A stretch of DNA of 64,000 nt from Hydractinia symbiolongicarpus (GCF_029227915.1 NC_079876.1:3164001-3228000); one strand, 5' to 3'; numbered from the stretch's first letter, positions 10,470 through 23,921 are shown. The notes: generated by a model from the sequence alone, not told the origin. Program-made: numbers and translations.

Positions 10470-13400
10470 ATGAGACTTGTAGTTTTTAAAAATGTTTTCA
10501 TTTTTGATGAGACGCTGAATAAAAGAAGTTTAATCGCCGGCAAACGAAATCCTGCGATTTCCAGTAAATCCCGGACTCGGCCCGTATAGTCAAAAGTATA
10601 CAAAGAGAGTACCCAGGGTGTAAACTCACTTCCCGAACGATTTTCTAATTTTTTTTTTCACCACTAAAACGCATGAGACTTTTTGTTTTTAAAAATGTTT
10701 TCATTTTTGATGAGACGCTGAATAAAAGAAGTTTAATCGCCGGAAAACGAAAACCTGCGATTTCCCGTAAATCCTGGACTCGGCCCGTATAGTCAAAAGT
10801 ATACAAAGAAAGTACCCAGGGAGTAAACTCATTTCCCAAACGATTTTTTAAATTATTTTTTCACCACTAAAACGTATGAGACTTGTAGTTTTCAAAAATG
10901 TTTTCATTTTTGATGAGACGCTGAATAAAAGAAGTTTAATCGCCGGCAAACGAAAACCGCAATTTCCCGTAAATCCCGGTCTCGGCCCGTATAGTCGAAT
11001 GTATACAAAGAAAGTACCCAGGAAGTAAACTCATTTCCCGAACAATTTTTTAAATTTTTTTTTCACCACTAAAACGCATGAGACTTGTAGTTTTCAAAAA
11101 TGTTTTCATTTTTGATGAGACGCGGAATAAAAGAAGTTTAATCGCCGGCAAACCAAAACCTGCGATTTCCCGTAAATCCCGGACTCGGCCCGTATAGTCA
11201 AAAGTATACAAAGAAAGTACCCAGGGAGTAAACTAATTTCCCAAACGATTTTTTAAATTATTATTTCACCAGTAAAGCCCATGAGACTTGTAGTTTTTAA
11301 AAATGTTTTCATTTTTGATGAGACGCTGAATAAAAGAAGTTTAATCGCCGGCAAACGAAAACCCGCAATTTCCCGTAAATCCCGGTCTCGGCCCGTATAG
11401 TCAAACGTATACAAGGAAAGTACCCAGTGAGTAAACTCATTTCCCTAACGAATTTTTAAATTATTTTTTCACCATTAAAACGCATGAGACTTGTAGTTTT
11501 CAAAAATGTTTTCATTTTTGATGAGACGCTGAATAAAAGAAGTTTAGTCGCTGGCAAACGAAAACCTGCGATTTCCTGTAAATCCCGGACTCGGCCCGTA
11601 TAGTCAAAAGTATACAAAGAAGGTACCCAGGGTGTAAACTCATTTCCCGAACGATTTTTTAAATTATTATTTCACCACTAAAGCCCATGAGACTTGTAGT
11701 TTTTAAAAATGTTTTCATTTTTGATGAGACGCTGAATAAAAGAAGTTTAATCGCCGGCAAACGAAATCCTGCGATTTCCAGTAAATCTCGGACTCGGCCC
11801 GTATAGTCAAAAGTATACAAAGAGAGTACCCAGGGTGTAAACTCATTTCCCGAACGATTTTTTAAATTTTTTTTTCACCACTAAAACGCATGAGACTTGT
11901 TGTTTTTAAAAATGTTTTCATTTTTGATGAGACGCTGAATAAAAGAAGTTTAATCGCCGGCAAACGAAAACCTGCGATTTCCCGTAAATCCTGGACTCGG
12001 CCCGTATAGTCAAAAGTATACAAAGAAAGTACCCAGGGAGTAAACTCATTTCCCAAACGATTTTTTAAATTATTTTTTCACCACTAAAACGTATGAGACT
12101 TGTAGTTTTCAAAAATGTTTTCATTTTTGATGAGACGCTGAATAAAAGAAGTTTAATCGCCGGCAAACGAAAACCTGCGATTTCCCGTAAATCCCGGACT
12201 CGGCCCGTATAGTCAAAAGTATACAAAGAAAGTACACAGGGTGTAAACTCATTTCCCGAACGATTTTTTAAATTATTTTTTCACCACTAAAACGCATGAG
12301 ACGTGTAGTTTTCAAAAATGTTTTCATTTTTGATGAGACGCTGAATAAAAGAAGTTTAGTCGCTGGCAAACGAAAACCTGCGATTTCCTGTAAATCCCGG
12401 ACTCGGCCCGTATAGTCAAAAGTATAGAAAGAAGGTACCCAGGGTGTAAACTCATTTCCCGAACGATTTTTTAAATTATTATTTCACCACTAAAGCCCAT
12501 GAGACTTGTAGTTTTTAAAAATGTTTTCATTTTTGATGAGACGCTGAATAAAAGAAGTTTAATCGCCGGCAAACGAAATCCTGCGATTTCCAGTAAATCC
12601 CGGACTCGGCCCGTATAGTCAAAAGTATACAAAGAGAGTACCCAGGGTGTAAACTCATTTCCCGAACGATTTTTTAAATTTTTTTTTCACCACTAAAACG
12701 TATGAGACTTGTAGTTTTCAAAAATGTTTTCATTTTTGATGAGACGCTGAATAAAAGAAGTTTAATCGCCGGCAAACGAAAACCTGCGATTTCCCGTAAA
12801 TCCCGGACTCGGCCCGTATAGTCAAAAGTATACAAAGAAAGTACACAGGGTGTAAACTCATTTCCCGAACGATTTTTTAAATTATTTTTTCACCACTAAA
12901 ACGCATGAGACGTGTAGTTTTCAAAAATGTTTTCATTTTTGATGAGACGATGAATAGAAGAAGTTTAATCGCCGGCAAACGAAAACCTGCGATTTCCCGT
13001 AAATCCCGTGCTCGGCCCGTATAGTCAAAAGTATACAAAGAAAGTACCCAGGGAGTAAACTCATTTCCCAAACGATTTTTTAAATTATTATTTCACCACT
13101 AAAGCCCATGAGACTTGTAGATTTTAAAAATGTTTTCATTTTTGATGAGACGCTAAATAAAAGAAGTTTAATCGCCGGCAAACGAAAACCGCAATTTCCC
13201 GTAAATCCCGGTCTCGGCCCGTACAGTCGAATGTATACAAAGAAAGTACCCAAGAAGTAAACTCATTTCCCGAACGATTTTTTAAATTTTTTTTTCACCA
13301 CTAAAACGCATGAGACTTGTAGTTTTCAAAAATGTTTTCATTTTTGATGAGACGCTGAATAAAAGAAGTTTAATCGCCGGCAAACCAAAACCTGCGATTT

Positions 13401-13779
13401 CCCGTAAATCCCGGACTCGGCCCGTATAGTCAAAAGTATACAAAGAAAGTACCCAGGGAGTAAACTAATTTCCCAAACGATTTTTTAAATTATTATTTCA
13501 CCACTAAAGCCCATGAGACTTGTAGTTTTAAAAATTTTTTCATTTTTGATGAGACGCTTAATAAAAGAGGTTTAATTGCAGGCAAACGAAATCCCGCGAT
13601 TTCCCGTAAATCCCGGGCTTGGCCCGTATAGTCGAATGTATACAAAGAAAGTACCCAGGAAGTAAACTCATTCCCCGAACGATTTTTTAAATTTTTTATT
13701 CACCACTAAAACGCATGAGACTTGTAGTTTTCAAAAATGTTTTCATTTTTGATGAGACGCTGAATAAAAGAAGTTTAAT
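10470..13779 (+). repeat. Mosaic satellite domain with overlapping 6-, 4- and 3-monomer periods
   Basis: Several repeat spacings overlap. About 10,170-10,950 recurs at about 11,387-12,167 (1217 bp, six monomers; GTCAAACG at 10,183 and 11,400). TTTAGTCGCTGGC recurs at about 11,543 and 12,355 (812 bp, four monomers). AACGTATGAG with the rare AGTACACAGG recurs at 12,091/12,700 and 12,231/12,840 (609 bp, three monomers). About 12.9-13.75 kb then resembles the GACGTGTAG and TTGCAGG monomers of 7.4-9.1 kb. The nesting indicates successive exchanges between partly overlapping templates. No gene is seen. Confidence 0.82.
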
Positions 13780-14360
13780 CGCCGGCAAACGAAAACCTGC
13801 GATTTCCCGTAAATCCCGGACTCGGCCCGTTTAGTCAAAAGTATACAAAGAAAGTACCCTGTGAGTAAACTCATTTCCAGAACGGTTTTTTTAATTATTT
13901 TTTCACCACTAAAACGCATAAGACTTGTAGTTTACAAAATTGTTTTCATTTCTGATGAGACGCTGAATAAAAGAAGTTTAATCGCCGGCAAACGAAAACC
14001 CGCGATTTCCCGTAAATCCCAGGCTTGGCCCGTATAGTCAAAAGTATACAAAGATAGTACCCAGGGAGTAAACTCATTTCCAGAACGGTTTTTTTAATTA
14101 TTTTTTCACCACTAAAACGCATAAGACTTGTAGTTTACAAAGTTGTTTTTAGACGCTGAATAAAAGAAGTTTAATCGCCGGCAAACGAAAACCCGCGATT
14201 TCCCGTAAATCCCGGACTCGGCCCGTATAGTCAAAAGTATAAAAGAAAGTACCCAGGGAGTAAACTCATTTCCCGAACGATTTTTTAAAATATTTTTTCA
14301 CCACTAAAACGCATGAGACTTGTAGTTTTCAGAAATCTTTTCATTTTTGATGAGACGCTT
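13780..14360 (+). repeat. Diverged satellite monomers, one with a 10-bp deletion
   Basis: These are the least typical monomers in the window. They share private changes (CCAGAACGG followed by T7, ATAAGACTTGTAGTTTAC, TTTCTGATGAG, CCCTGTGAG). The second has lost 10 bp, reading AGTTGTTTTTAGACG in place of TTGTTTTCATTTCTGATGAG, so that GCCGGC markers at 13,984 and 14,177 are only 193 bp apart. The next monomer reads AGTATAAAAGAAAG, one base short. They sit between two homogenised domains, as expected for a less homogenised relic. Confidence 0.82.
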
Positions 14361-15908
14361 AATGAAAGTGGTTTAATCGCCGGCAAACGAAAACCTGCCA
14401 TTTCCAGTAAATCCAGGACTCGGCCAGTATAGTCAAAAGTATACAAAGAAAATACCCAGGGTGTAAACTCATTTCTCGAACGATTTTTTAAATTATTTTT
14501 TCACCACTAAAACGCATGAGAATTGTAGTTTTCAAAAATGTTTTCATTTTTGATGAGACGCTGAATAAAAGAAGTTTAATCGCCGGCAAACCAAAACCTG
14601 CGATTTTCCGTAAATCCCAGACTCGGCCCGTATAGTCAAAAGTATACAAAGAAAGTACCCAGGGAGTAAACTCATTTCCCAAACGATTTTTTAAATTATT
14701 ATTTTACCACTAAAGCCCATGAGACTTGTAGTTTTTAAAAATGTTTTCATTTTTGATGAGACGCTGAATAAAAGAAGTTTAATCGCCGGCAAACGAAAAC
14801 CCGCGATTTCCCGTAAATCCCGGTCTCGGCCCGTATAGTCAAAAGTATACAAAGAAAATACCCATGGTGTAAACTCATATCCGGAACGATTTTTTAAATT
14901 ATCTTTTCACCACTAAAACGCATGAGACTTGTAGTTTTCAAAAATGTTTTCATTTTTGATGAGACGCTGAATAAAAGAAGTTTAATCGCCGGCAAACGAA
15001 AACCTGCGATTTCCCGTAAATCCCGGACTCGGCCCGTATAGTCAAAAGTATACAAAGAAAGTACCCAGGGAGTAAACTCATTTCCCAAACGATTTTTTAA
15101 ATTATTATTTTACCACTAAAGCCCTTGAGACTGGTAGTTTTTAAAAATGCTTTCATTTTTGATGAGACGCTGAATAAAAGAAGTTTAATCACCGGCAAAC
15201 GAAAACCCGCGATTTCCCGTAAATCCCGGTCTCGGCCCGTATAGTCAAAAGTATACAAAGAAAGTACCCAGGGTGTAAACTCATTTCCGTAACGATTTTT
15301 TAATTTTTTTTTTCACCACTAAAACGCATGAGACTTGTAGTTTTCAAAAATGTTTTCATTTTTGATGAGACGCTGAATAAAAGAAGTTTAATCGCCGGCA
15401 AACGAAAACCTGCGATTTCCCGTAAATCCCGGACTCGGCCCGTATAGTCAAAAGTATACAAAGAAAGTACCCAGGGAGTAAACTCATTTCCCAAACGATT
15501 TTTTAAATTATTATTTTACCACTAAAGCCCTTGAGACTGGTAGTTTTTAAAAATGCTTTCATTTTTGATGAGACGCTGAATAAAAGAAGTTTAATCACCG
15601 GCAAACGAAAACCCGCGATTTCCCGTAAATCCCGGTCTCGGCCCGTATAGTCAAAAGTATACAAAGAAAGTACCCAGGGTGTAAACTCATTTCCGTAACG
15701 ATTTTTTAATTTTTTTTTTCACCACTAAAACGCATGAGACTTGTAGTTTTCAAAAATGTTTTCATTTTTGATGAGACGCTGAATAAAAGAAGTTTAATCG
15801 CCGGCAAGCGAAAACCCGCGATTTCCCGTAAATCCCGGACTCGGCCCGTATAGTTAAAAGTATACAAGGAAAGTACCCAGTGAGTAAACTCATTTCCCGA
15901 ACGAATTT
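14361..15908 (+). repeat. Dimer (alpha-beta) HOR, 406-bp period
   Basis: Alternating beta and alpha monomers repeat every 406 bp. Beta units begin near 14,488, 14,894, 15,300 and 15,706, and alpha units with TATTTTACCACTAAAG lie near 14,700, 15,106 and 15,512. The last two dimers share the rare CCCTTGAGACTGG and AATGCTTTC (15,122 and 15,528) and CATTTCCGTAACG, so the newest duplication is at about 15.1-15.9 kb. Confidence 0.85.
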
Positions 15909-15962
15909 TTAAATGATTTTTTCACCACTAAAACGTATGAGACTTGTAGTTTTTAAAAATGT

Positions 15963-17179
15963 TTTCATTTTTGATGAGACGCTGAATAAAAGAAGTTTAA
16001 TCGCCGGCAAACGAAAACCTGCGATTTCCCGTAAATCCCGGACTCGGCCCGTATAGTCAAAAGTATACAAAGAAAGTACCCAGGGAGTAAACTCATTTCC
16101 CAAACGATTTTTTAAATTATTATTTCACCACTAAAGCCCATGAGACTTGTAGTTTTTAAAAATGTTTTCATTTTTGATGAGACGCTGAATAAAAGAAGTT
16201 TAATCGCCGGCAAACTAAAACCCGCAATTTCCCGTAAATCCCGGTCTCGGCCCGTATAGTCAAAAGTATACAAGGAAAGTACCCAGTGAGTAAACTCATT
16301 TCCCTAACGAATTTTTAAATTATTTTTTACCACTAAAACGCATGAGACTTGTAGTTTTCAAAAATGTTTTCATTTTTGATGAGACGCTGAATAAAAGAAG
16401 TTTAATCGCCGGCAAACGAAAACCTGCGATTTCCCGTAAATCCTGGGCTCGGCCTGTATAGTCAAAAGTATACAAAGAAAGTACCCAGTGAGTAAACTCA
16501 TTTCCCAAACGATTTTTTAAATTATTATTTCACCACTAAAGCCCATGAGACTTGCAGTTTTTAAAAATGTTTTCATTTTCGATGAGAGGCTGAATAAAAG
16601 AAGTTTAATCGCCGGCAAACGAAAACCCGCGATTTCCCGTAAATCCCGGACTCGGCCCGTATAGTTAAAAGTATACAAGGAAAGTACCCAGTGAGTAAAC
16701 TCATTTCCCGAACGAATTTTTAAATGATTTTTTCACCACTAAAACGTATGAGACTTGTAGTTTTCAAAAATGTTTTCATTTCTGATGAGACGCTGAATAA
16801 AAGAAGTTTAATCGCCGGCAAACGAAAACCTGCGATTTCCCGTAAATCCCGGACTCGGCCCGTATAGTCAAAAGTATACAAAGAAAGTACCCAGGGAGTA
16901 AACTCATTTCCCAAACGATTTTTTAAATTATTATTTCACTACTAAAGCCCATGAGACTTGAAGTTTTTAAAAATGTTTTCATTTTTGATGAGACGCTGAA
17001 TAAAAGAAGTTTAATCGCCGGCAAACGAAAACCCGCAATTTCCCGTAAATCCCGGTCTCGGCCCGTATAGTCAAAAGTATACAAGGAAAGTACCCAGTGA
17101 GTAAACTCATTTCCCTAACGAATTTTTAAATTATTTTTTTACCACTAAAACGCATGAGACTTGTAGTTTTCAAAAATGT
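15963..17179 (+). repeat. 6-monomer HOR (1217 bp), copy 1
   Basis: Six alternating monomers recur 1217 bp later. Markers are AAACTAAAACCCGC (16,212 and 17,429), the one-base-short TTTTTTACCAC, GGGCTCGGCCTG, GACTTGCAG with TTTTCGATGAGAGG, GTTAAAAG with TTTAAATGATT, TTTCTGATGAG, and CACTACTAAAG with GACTTGAAG. The final alpha monomer of this block is also the start of the large 20-kb duplication. Confidence 0.88.
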
Positions 17180-18440
17180 TTTCATTTTTGATGAGACGCT
17201 GAATAAAAGAAGTTTAATCGCCGGCAAACGAAAACCTGCGATTTCCCGTAAATCCCGGACTCGGCCCGTATAGTCAAAAGTATACAAAGAAAGTACCCAG
17301 GGAGTAAACTCATTTCCCAAACGATTTTTTAAATTATTATTTCACCACTAAAGCCCATGAGACTTGTAGTTTTTAAAAATGTTTTCATTTTTGATGAGAC
17401 GCTGAATAAAAGAAGTTTAATCGCCGGCAAACTAAAACCCGCAATTTCCCGTAAATCCCGGTCTCGGCCCGTATAGTCAAAAGTATACAAGGAAAGTACC
17501 CAGTGAGTAAACTCATTTCCCTAACGAATTTTTAAATTATTTTTTACCACTAAAACGCATGAGACTTGTAGTTTTCAAAAATGTTTTCATTTTTGATGAG
17601 ACGCTGAATAAAAGAAGTTTAATCGCCGGCAAACGAAAACCTGCGATTTCCCGTAAATCCTGGGCTCGGCCTGTATAGTCAAAAGTATACAAAGAAAGTA
17701 CCCAGTGAGTAAACTCATTTCCCAAACGATTTTTTAAATTATTATTTCACCACTAAAGCCCATGAGACTTGCAGTTTTTAAAAATGTTTTCATTTTCGAT
17801 GAGAGGCTGAATAAAAGAAGTTTAATCGCCGGCAAACGAAAACCCGCGATTTCCCGTAAATCCCGGACTCGGCCCGTATAGTTAAAAGTATACAAGGAAA
17901 GTACCCAGTGAGTAAACTCATTTCCCGAACGAATTTTTAAATGATTTTTTCACCACTAAAACGTATGAGACTTGTAGTTTTCAAAAATGTTTTCATTTCT
18001 GATGAGACGCTGAATAAAAGAAGTTTAATCGCCGGCAAACGAAAACCTGCGATTTCCCGTAAATCCCGGACTCGGCCCGTATAGTCAAAAGTATACAAAG
18101 AAAGTACCCAGGGAGTAAACTCATTTCCCAAACGATTTTTTAAATTATTATTTCACTACTAAAGCCCATGAGACTTGAAGTTTTTAAAAATGTTTTCATT
18201 TTTGATGAGACGCTGAATAAAAGAAGTTTAATCGCCGGCAAACGAAAACCCGCAATTTCCCGTAAATCCCGGTCTCGGCCCGTATAGTCAAAAGTATACA
18301 AGGAAAGTACCCAGTGAGTAAACTCATTTCCCTAACGAATTTTTAAATTATTTTTTTACCACTAAAACGCATGAGACTTGTAGTTTTCAAAAATGTTTTC
18401 ATTTTTGATGAGACGCTGAATAAAAGAAGTTTAATCGCCG
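17180..18440 (+). repeat. 6-monomer HOR (1217 bp), copy 2
   Basis: Copy 2 matches copy 1 at an offset of 1217 bp until about 18,440. There CCGGTAAACG and CCTGGGCTCGG replace the copy-1 sequence and the array enters the longer HORs. The copies look almost identical by eye. Confidence 0.87.
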
Positions 18441-20674
18441 GTAAACGAAAACCTGCGATTTCCCGTAAATCCTGGGCTCGGCCCGTATAGTCAAAAGTAT
18501 ACAAAGAAAGTACCCAGGGAGTAAACTCATTTCCAAACGATTTTTTAAATTATTATTTCACCACCAAAGCCCATGAGACTTGTAGTTTTTAAAAATGTTT
18601 TCATTTTCGATGAGAGGCTGAATAAAAGAAGTTTAATCGCCGGCAAACGAAAACCCGCGATTTCCCGTAAATCCCGGACTCGGCCCGTATAGTTAAAAGT
18701 ATACAAGGAAAGTACCCAGTGAGTAAACTCATTTCCCGAACGAATTTTTAAATGATTTTTTCACCACTAAAACGTATGAGACTTGTAGTTTTCAAAAATG
18801 TTTTCATTTTTGATGAGACGCTGAATAAAAGAAGTTTAATCGCCGGCAAACGAAAACCTGCGATTTCCCGTAAATCCCGGACTCAGCCCGTATAGTCAAA
18901 AGTATACAAAGAAAGTACCCAGGGAGTAAACTCATTTCCCAAACGATTTTTTAAATTATTATTTCACCACTAAAGCCCATGAGACTTGTAGTTTTTAAAA
19001 ATGTTTTCATTTTTGATGAGACGCTGAATAAAAGAAGTTTAATCGCCGGCAAACTAAAACCCACAATTTCCCGTAAATCCCGGTCTCGGCCCGTATAGTC
19101 AAAAGTATACAAGGAAAGTACCCAGTGAGTAAACTCATTTCCCTAACGAATTTTTAAATTATTTTTTTACCACTAAAACGCATGAGACTTGTAGTTTTCA
19201 AAAATGTTTTCATTTTTGATGAGACGCTGAATAAAAGAAGTTTAATCGCCGGCAAACGAAAACCTGCGATTTCCCGTAAATCCCGGACTCGGCCCGTATA
19301 GTCAAAAGTATACAAAGAGAGTACCAAGGGTGTAAACTCATTTCCCGAACGATTTTTTAAATTATTTTTTCACCACTAAAACGCATGAGACTTGTAGTTT
19401 TCAAAAAAGTTTTCATTTTTGATGAGACGCTGAATAAAAGAAGTTTAATCGCCGGCAAACGAAAACCTGCGATTTCCTGTAAATCCCGGACTCGGCCCGA
19501 ATAGTCAAAAGTATACAAAGAAAGTACCCAGGGAGTAAACTCATTTCCCTAACGAATTTTTAAATTATTTTTTCACCACTAAAACGCATGAGACTTGTAG
19601 TTTTCAAAAATGTTTTCATTTTTGATGAGACGCTGAATAAAAGAAGTTTAATAGCTGGCAAACGAAAACCTGCGATATCCCGTAAATCCCGGACTCGGCC
19701 CGTATAGTCAAAAGTATACAAAGAGAGTACCAAGGGTGTAAACTCATTTCCCGAACGATTTTTTAAGTTATTATTTCACCACTAAAGCCCATGAGACTTG
19801 TAGTTTTTAAAAATGTTTTCATTTTTGATGAGACGCTGAATACAAGAAGTTTAATCGCCGGCAAACTAAAACCCACAATTTCCCGTAAATCCCGGTCTCG
19901 GCCCGTATAGTCAAAAGTATACAAGGAAAGTACCCAGTGAGTAAACTCATTTCCCTAACGAATTTTTAAATTATTTTTTTACCACTAAAACGCATGAGAC
20001 TTGTAGTTTTCAAAAATGTTTTCATTTTTGATGAGACGCTGAATAAAAGAAGTTTAATCGCCGGCAAACGAAAACCTGCGATTTCCCGTAAATCCCGGAC
20101 TCGGCCCGTATAGTCAAAAGTATACAAAGAGAGTACCAAGGGTGTAAACTCATTTCCCGAACGATTTTTTAAATTATTTTTTCACCACTAAAACGCATGA
20201 GACTTGTAGTTTTCAAAAAAGTTTTCATTTTTGATGAGACGCTGAATAAAAGAAGTTTAATCGCCGGCAAACAAAAACCTGCGATTTCCCGTAAATCCCG
20301 GACTCGGCCCGAATAGTCAAAAGTATACAAAGAAAGTACCCAGGGAGTAAACTCATTTCCCTAACGAATTTTTAAATTATTTTTTCACCACTAAAACGCA
20401 TGAGACTTGTAGTTTTCAAAAATGTTTTCATTTTTGATGAGACGCTGAATAAAAGAAGTTTAATAGCTGGCAAACGAAAACCTGCGATTTCCCGTAAATC
20501 CCGGACTCGGCCCGTATAGTCAAAAGTATACAAAGAGAGTACCAAGGGTGTAAACTCATTTCCCGAACGATTTTTTAAATTATTTTTTCACCACTAAAAC
20601 GCATGAGACTTGTAGTTTTCAAAAAAGTTTTCATTTTTGATGAGACGCTGAATAAAAGAAGTTTAATCGCCGGC
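17429..20674 (+). repeat. 16-monomer HOR (3246 bp), copy 1
   Basis: The unit opens with the marker AAACTAAAACCCGC and returns at 20,675. It holds the six-monomer block, the GGTAAACG monomer, and a tail rich in the GAGAGTACCAAGG and TTTTCAAAAAAG beta subtypes. Its end joins directly to the next unit within the shared run TTTGATGAGACGCTG. Confidence 0.86.
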
Positions 20675-23600
20675 AAACTAAAACCCGCAATTTCCCGTAA
20701 ATCCCGGTCTCGGCCCGTATAGTCAAAAGTATACAAGGAAAGTACCCAGTGAGTAAACTCATTTCCCTAACGAATTTTTAAATTATTTTTTACCACTAAA
20801 ACGCATGAGACTTGTAGTTTTCAAAAATGTTTTCATTTTTGATGAGACGCTGAATAAAAGAAGTTTAATCGCCGGCAAACGAAAACCTGCGATTTCCCGT
20901 AAATCCTGGGCTCGGCCTGTATAGTCAAAAGTATACAAAGAAAGTACCCAGTGAGTAAACTCATTTCCCAAACGATTTTTTAAATTATTATTTCACCACT
21001 AAAGCCCATGAGACTTGCAGTTTTTAAAAATGTTTTCATTTTCGATGAGAGGCTGAATAAAAGAAGTTTAATCGCCGGCAAACGAAAACCCGCGATTTCC
21101 CGTAAATCCCGGACTCGGCCCGTATAGTTAAAAGTATACAAGGAAAGTACCCAGTGAGTAAACTCATTTCCCGAACGAATTTTTAAATGATTTTTTCACC
21201 ACTAAAACGTATGAGACTTGTAGTTTTCAAAAATGTTTTCATTTCTGATGAGACGCTGAATAAAAGAAGTTTAATCGCCGGCAAACGAAAACCTGCGATT
21301 TCCCGTAAATCCCGGACTCGGCCCGTATAGTCAAAAGTATACAAAGAAAGTACCCAGGGAGTAAACTCATTTCCCAAACGATTTTTTAAATTATTATTTC
21401 ACTACTAAAGCCCATGAGACTTGAAGTTTTTAAAAATGTTTTCATTTTTGATGAGACGCTGAATAAAAGAAGTTTAATCGCCGGCAAACGAAAACCTGCA
21501 ATTTCCCGTAAATCCCGGTCTCGGCCCGTATAGTCAAAAGTATACAAGGAAAGTACCCAGTGAGTAAACTCATTTCCCTAACGAATTTTTAAATTATTTT
21601 TTTACCACTAAAACGCATGAGACTTGTAGTTTTCAAAAATGTTTTCATTTTTGATGAGACGCTGAATAAAAGAAGTTTAATCGCCGGTAAACGAAAACCT
21701 GCGATTTCCCGTAAATCCTGGGCTCGGCCCGTATAGTCAAAAGTATACAAAGAAAGTACCCAGGGAGTAAACTCATTTCCCAAACGATTTTTTAAATTAT
21801 TATTTCACCACCAAAGCCCATGAGACTTGTAGTTTTTAAAAATGTTTTCATTTTCGATGAGAGGCTGAATAAAAGAAGTTTAATCGCCGGCAAACGAAAA
21901 CCCGCGATTTCCCGTAAATCCCGGACTCGGCCCGTATAGTTAAAAGTATACAAGGAAAGTACCCAGTGAGTAAACTCATTTCCCGAACGAATTTTTAAAT
22001 GATTTTTTCACCACTAAAACGTATGAGACTTGTAGTTTTCAAAAATGTTTTCATTTTTGATGAGACGCTGAATAAAAGAAGTTTAATCGCCGGCAAACGA
22101 AAACCTGCGATTTCCCGTAAATCCCGGACTCAGCCCGTATAGTCAAAAGTATACAAAGAAAGTACCCAGGGAGTAAACTCATTTCCCAAACGATTTTTTA
22201 AATTATTATTTCACCACTAAAGCCCATGAGACTTGTAGTTTTTAAAAATGTTTTCATTTTTGATGAGACGCTGAATAAAAGAAGTTTAATCGCCGGCAAA
22301 CTAAAACCCACAATTTCCCGTAAATCCCGGTCTCGGCCCGTATAGTCAAAAGTATACAAGGAAAGTACCCAGTGAGTAAACTCATTTCCCTAACGAATTT
22401 TTAAATTATTTTTTTACCACTAAAACGCATGAGACTTGTAGTTTTCAAAAATGTTTTCATTTTTGATGAGACGCTGAATAAAAGAAGTTTAATCGCCGGC
22501 AAACGAAAACCTGCGATTTCCCGTAAATCCCGGACTCGGCCCGTATAGTCAAAAGTATACAAAGAGAGTACCAAGGGTGTAAACTCATTTCCCGAACGAT
22601 TTTTTAAATTATTTTTTCACCACTAAAACGCATGAGACTTGTAGTTTTCAAAAAAGTTTTCATTTTTGATGAGACGCTGAATAAAAGAAGTTTAATCGCC
22701 GGCAAACGAAAACCTGCGATTTCCTGTAAATCCCGGACTCGGCCCGAATAGTCAAAAGTATACAAAGAAAGTACCCAGGGAGTAAACTCATTTCCCTAAC
22801 GAATTTTTAAATTATTTTTTCACCACTAAAACGCATGAGACTTGTAGTTTTCAAAAATGTTTTCATTTTTGATGAGACGCTGAATAAAAGAAGTTTAATA
22901 GCTGGCAAACGAAAACCTGCGATATCCCGTAAATCCCGGACTCGGCCCGTATAGTCAAAAGTATACAAAGAGAGTACCAAGGGTGTAAACTCATTTCCCG
23001 AACGATTTTTTAAGTTATTATTTCACCACTAAAGCCCATGAGACTTGTAGTTTTTAAAAATGTTTTCATTTTTGATGAGACGCTGAATACAAGAAGTTTA
23101 ATCGCCGGCAAACTAAAACCCACAATTTCCCGTAAATCCCGGTCTCGGCCCGTATAGTCAAAAGTATACAAGGAAAGTACCCAGTGAGTAAACTCATTTC
23201 CCTAACGAATTTTTAAATTATTTTTTTACCACTAAAACGCATGAGACTTGTAGTTTTCAAAAATGTTTTCATTTTTGATGAGACGCTGAATAAAAGAAGT
23301 TTAATCGCCGGCAAACGAAAACCTGCGATTTCCCGTAAATCCCGGACTCGGCCCGTATAGTCAAAAGTATACAAAGAGAGTACCAAGGGTGTAAACTCAT
23401 TTCCCGAACGATTTTTTAAATTATTTTTTCACCACTAAAACGCATGAGACTTGTAGTTTTCAAAAAAGTTTTCATTTTTGATGAGACGCTGAATAAAAGA
23501 AGTTTAATCGCCGGCAAACAAAAACCTGCGATTTCCCGTAAATCCCGGACTCGGCCCGAATAGTCAAAAGTATACAAAGAAAGTACCCAGGGAGTAAACT

Positions 23601-23921
23601 CATTTCCCTAACGAATTTTTAAATTATTTTTTCACCACTAAAACGCATGAGACTTGTAGTTTTCAAAAATGTTTTCATTTTTGATGAGACGCTGAATAAA
23701 AGAAGTTTAATAGCTGGCAAACGAAAACCTGCGATTTCCCGTAAATCCCGGACTCGGCCCGTATAGTCAAAAGTATACAAAAGAGAGTACCAAGGGTGTA
23801 AACTCATTTCCCGAACGATTTTTTAAATTATTTTTTCACCACTAAAACGCATGAGACTTGTAGTTTTCAAAAAAGTTTTCATTTTTGATGAGACGCTGAA
23901 TAAAAGAAGTTTAATCGCCGG
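20675..23921 (+). repeat. 16-monomer HOR (3246 bp), copy 2
   Basis: It follows copy 1 at an offset of 3246 bp and is one base longer because of an extra A in ATACAAAAGAGAG at about 23,776. It shares ATATCCCG (19,672/22,918), GAATACAAG and ACAAAAACC in order. One difference from copy 1 is that the deleted C of TTTCCAAACGA at 18,530 is present here (TTTCCCAAACGA at about 21,776). Confidence 0.86.

Noticed and set aside
14236-14250. TATA-box-like AGTATAAAAG
   Set aside because: It is a one-base deletion in a single diverged monomer (ATACAAAG to ATAAAAG) with no gene downstream.
23619-23807. Minus-strand open frame with a true ATG
   Set aside because: A single extra A at about 23,776 joins an ATG to the usual satellite frame. 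The second 20-kb copy lacks the base, so it is a point change without coding meaning.
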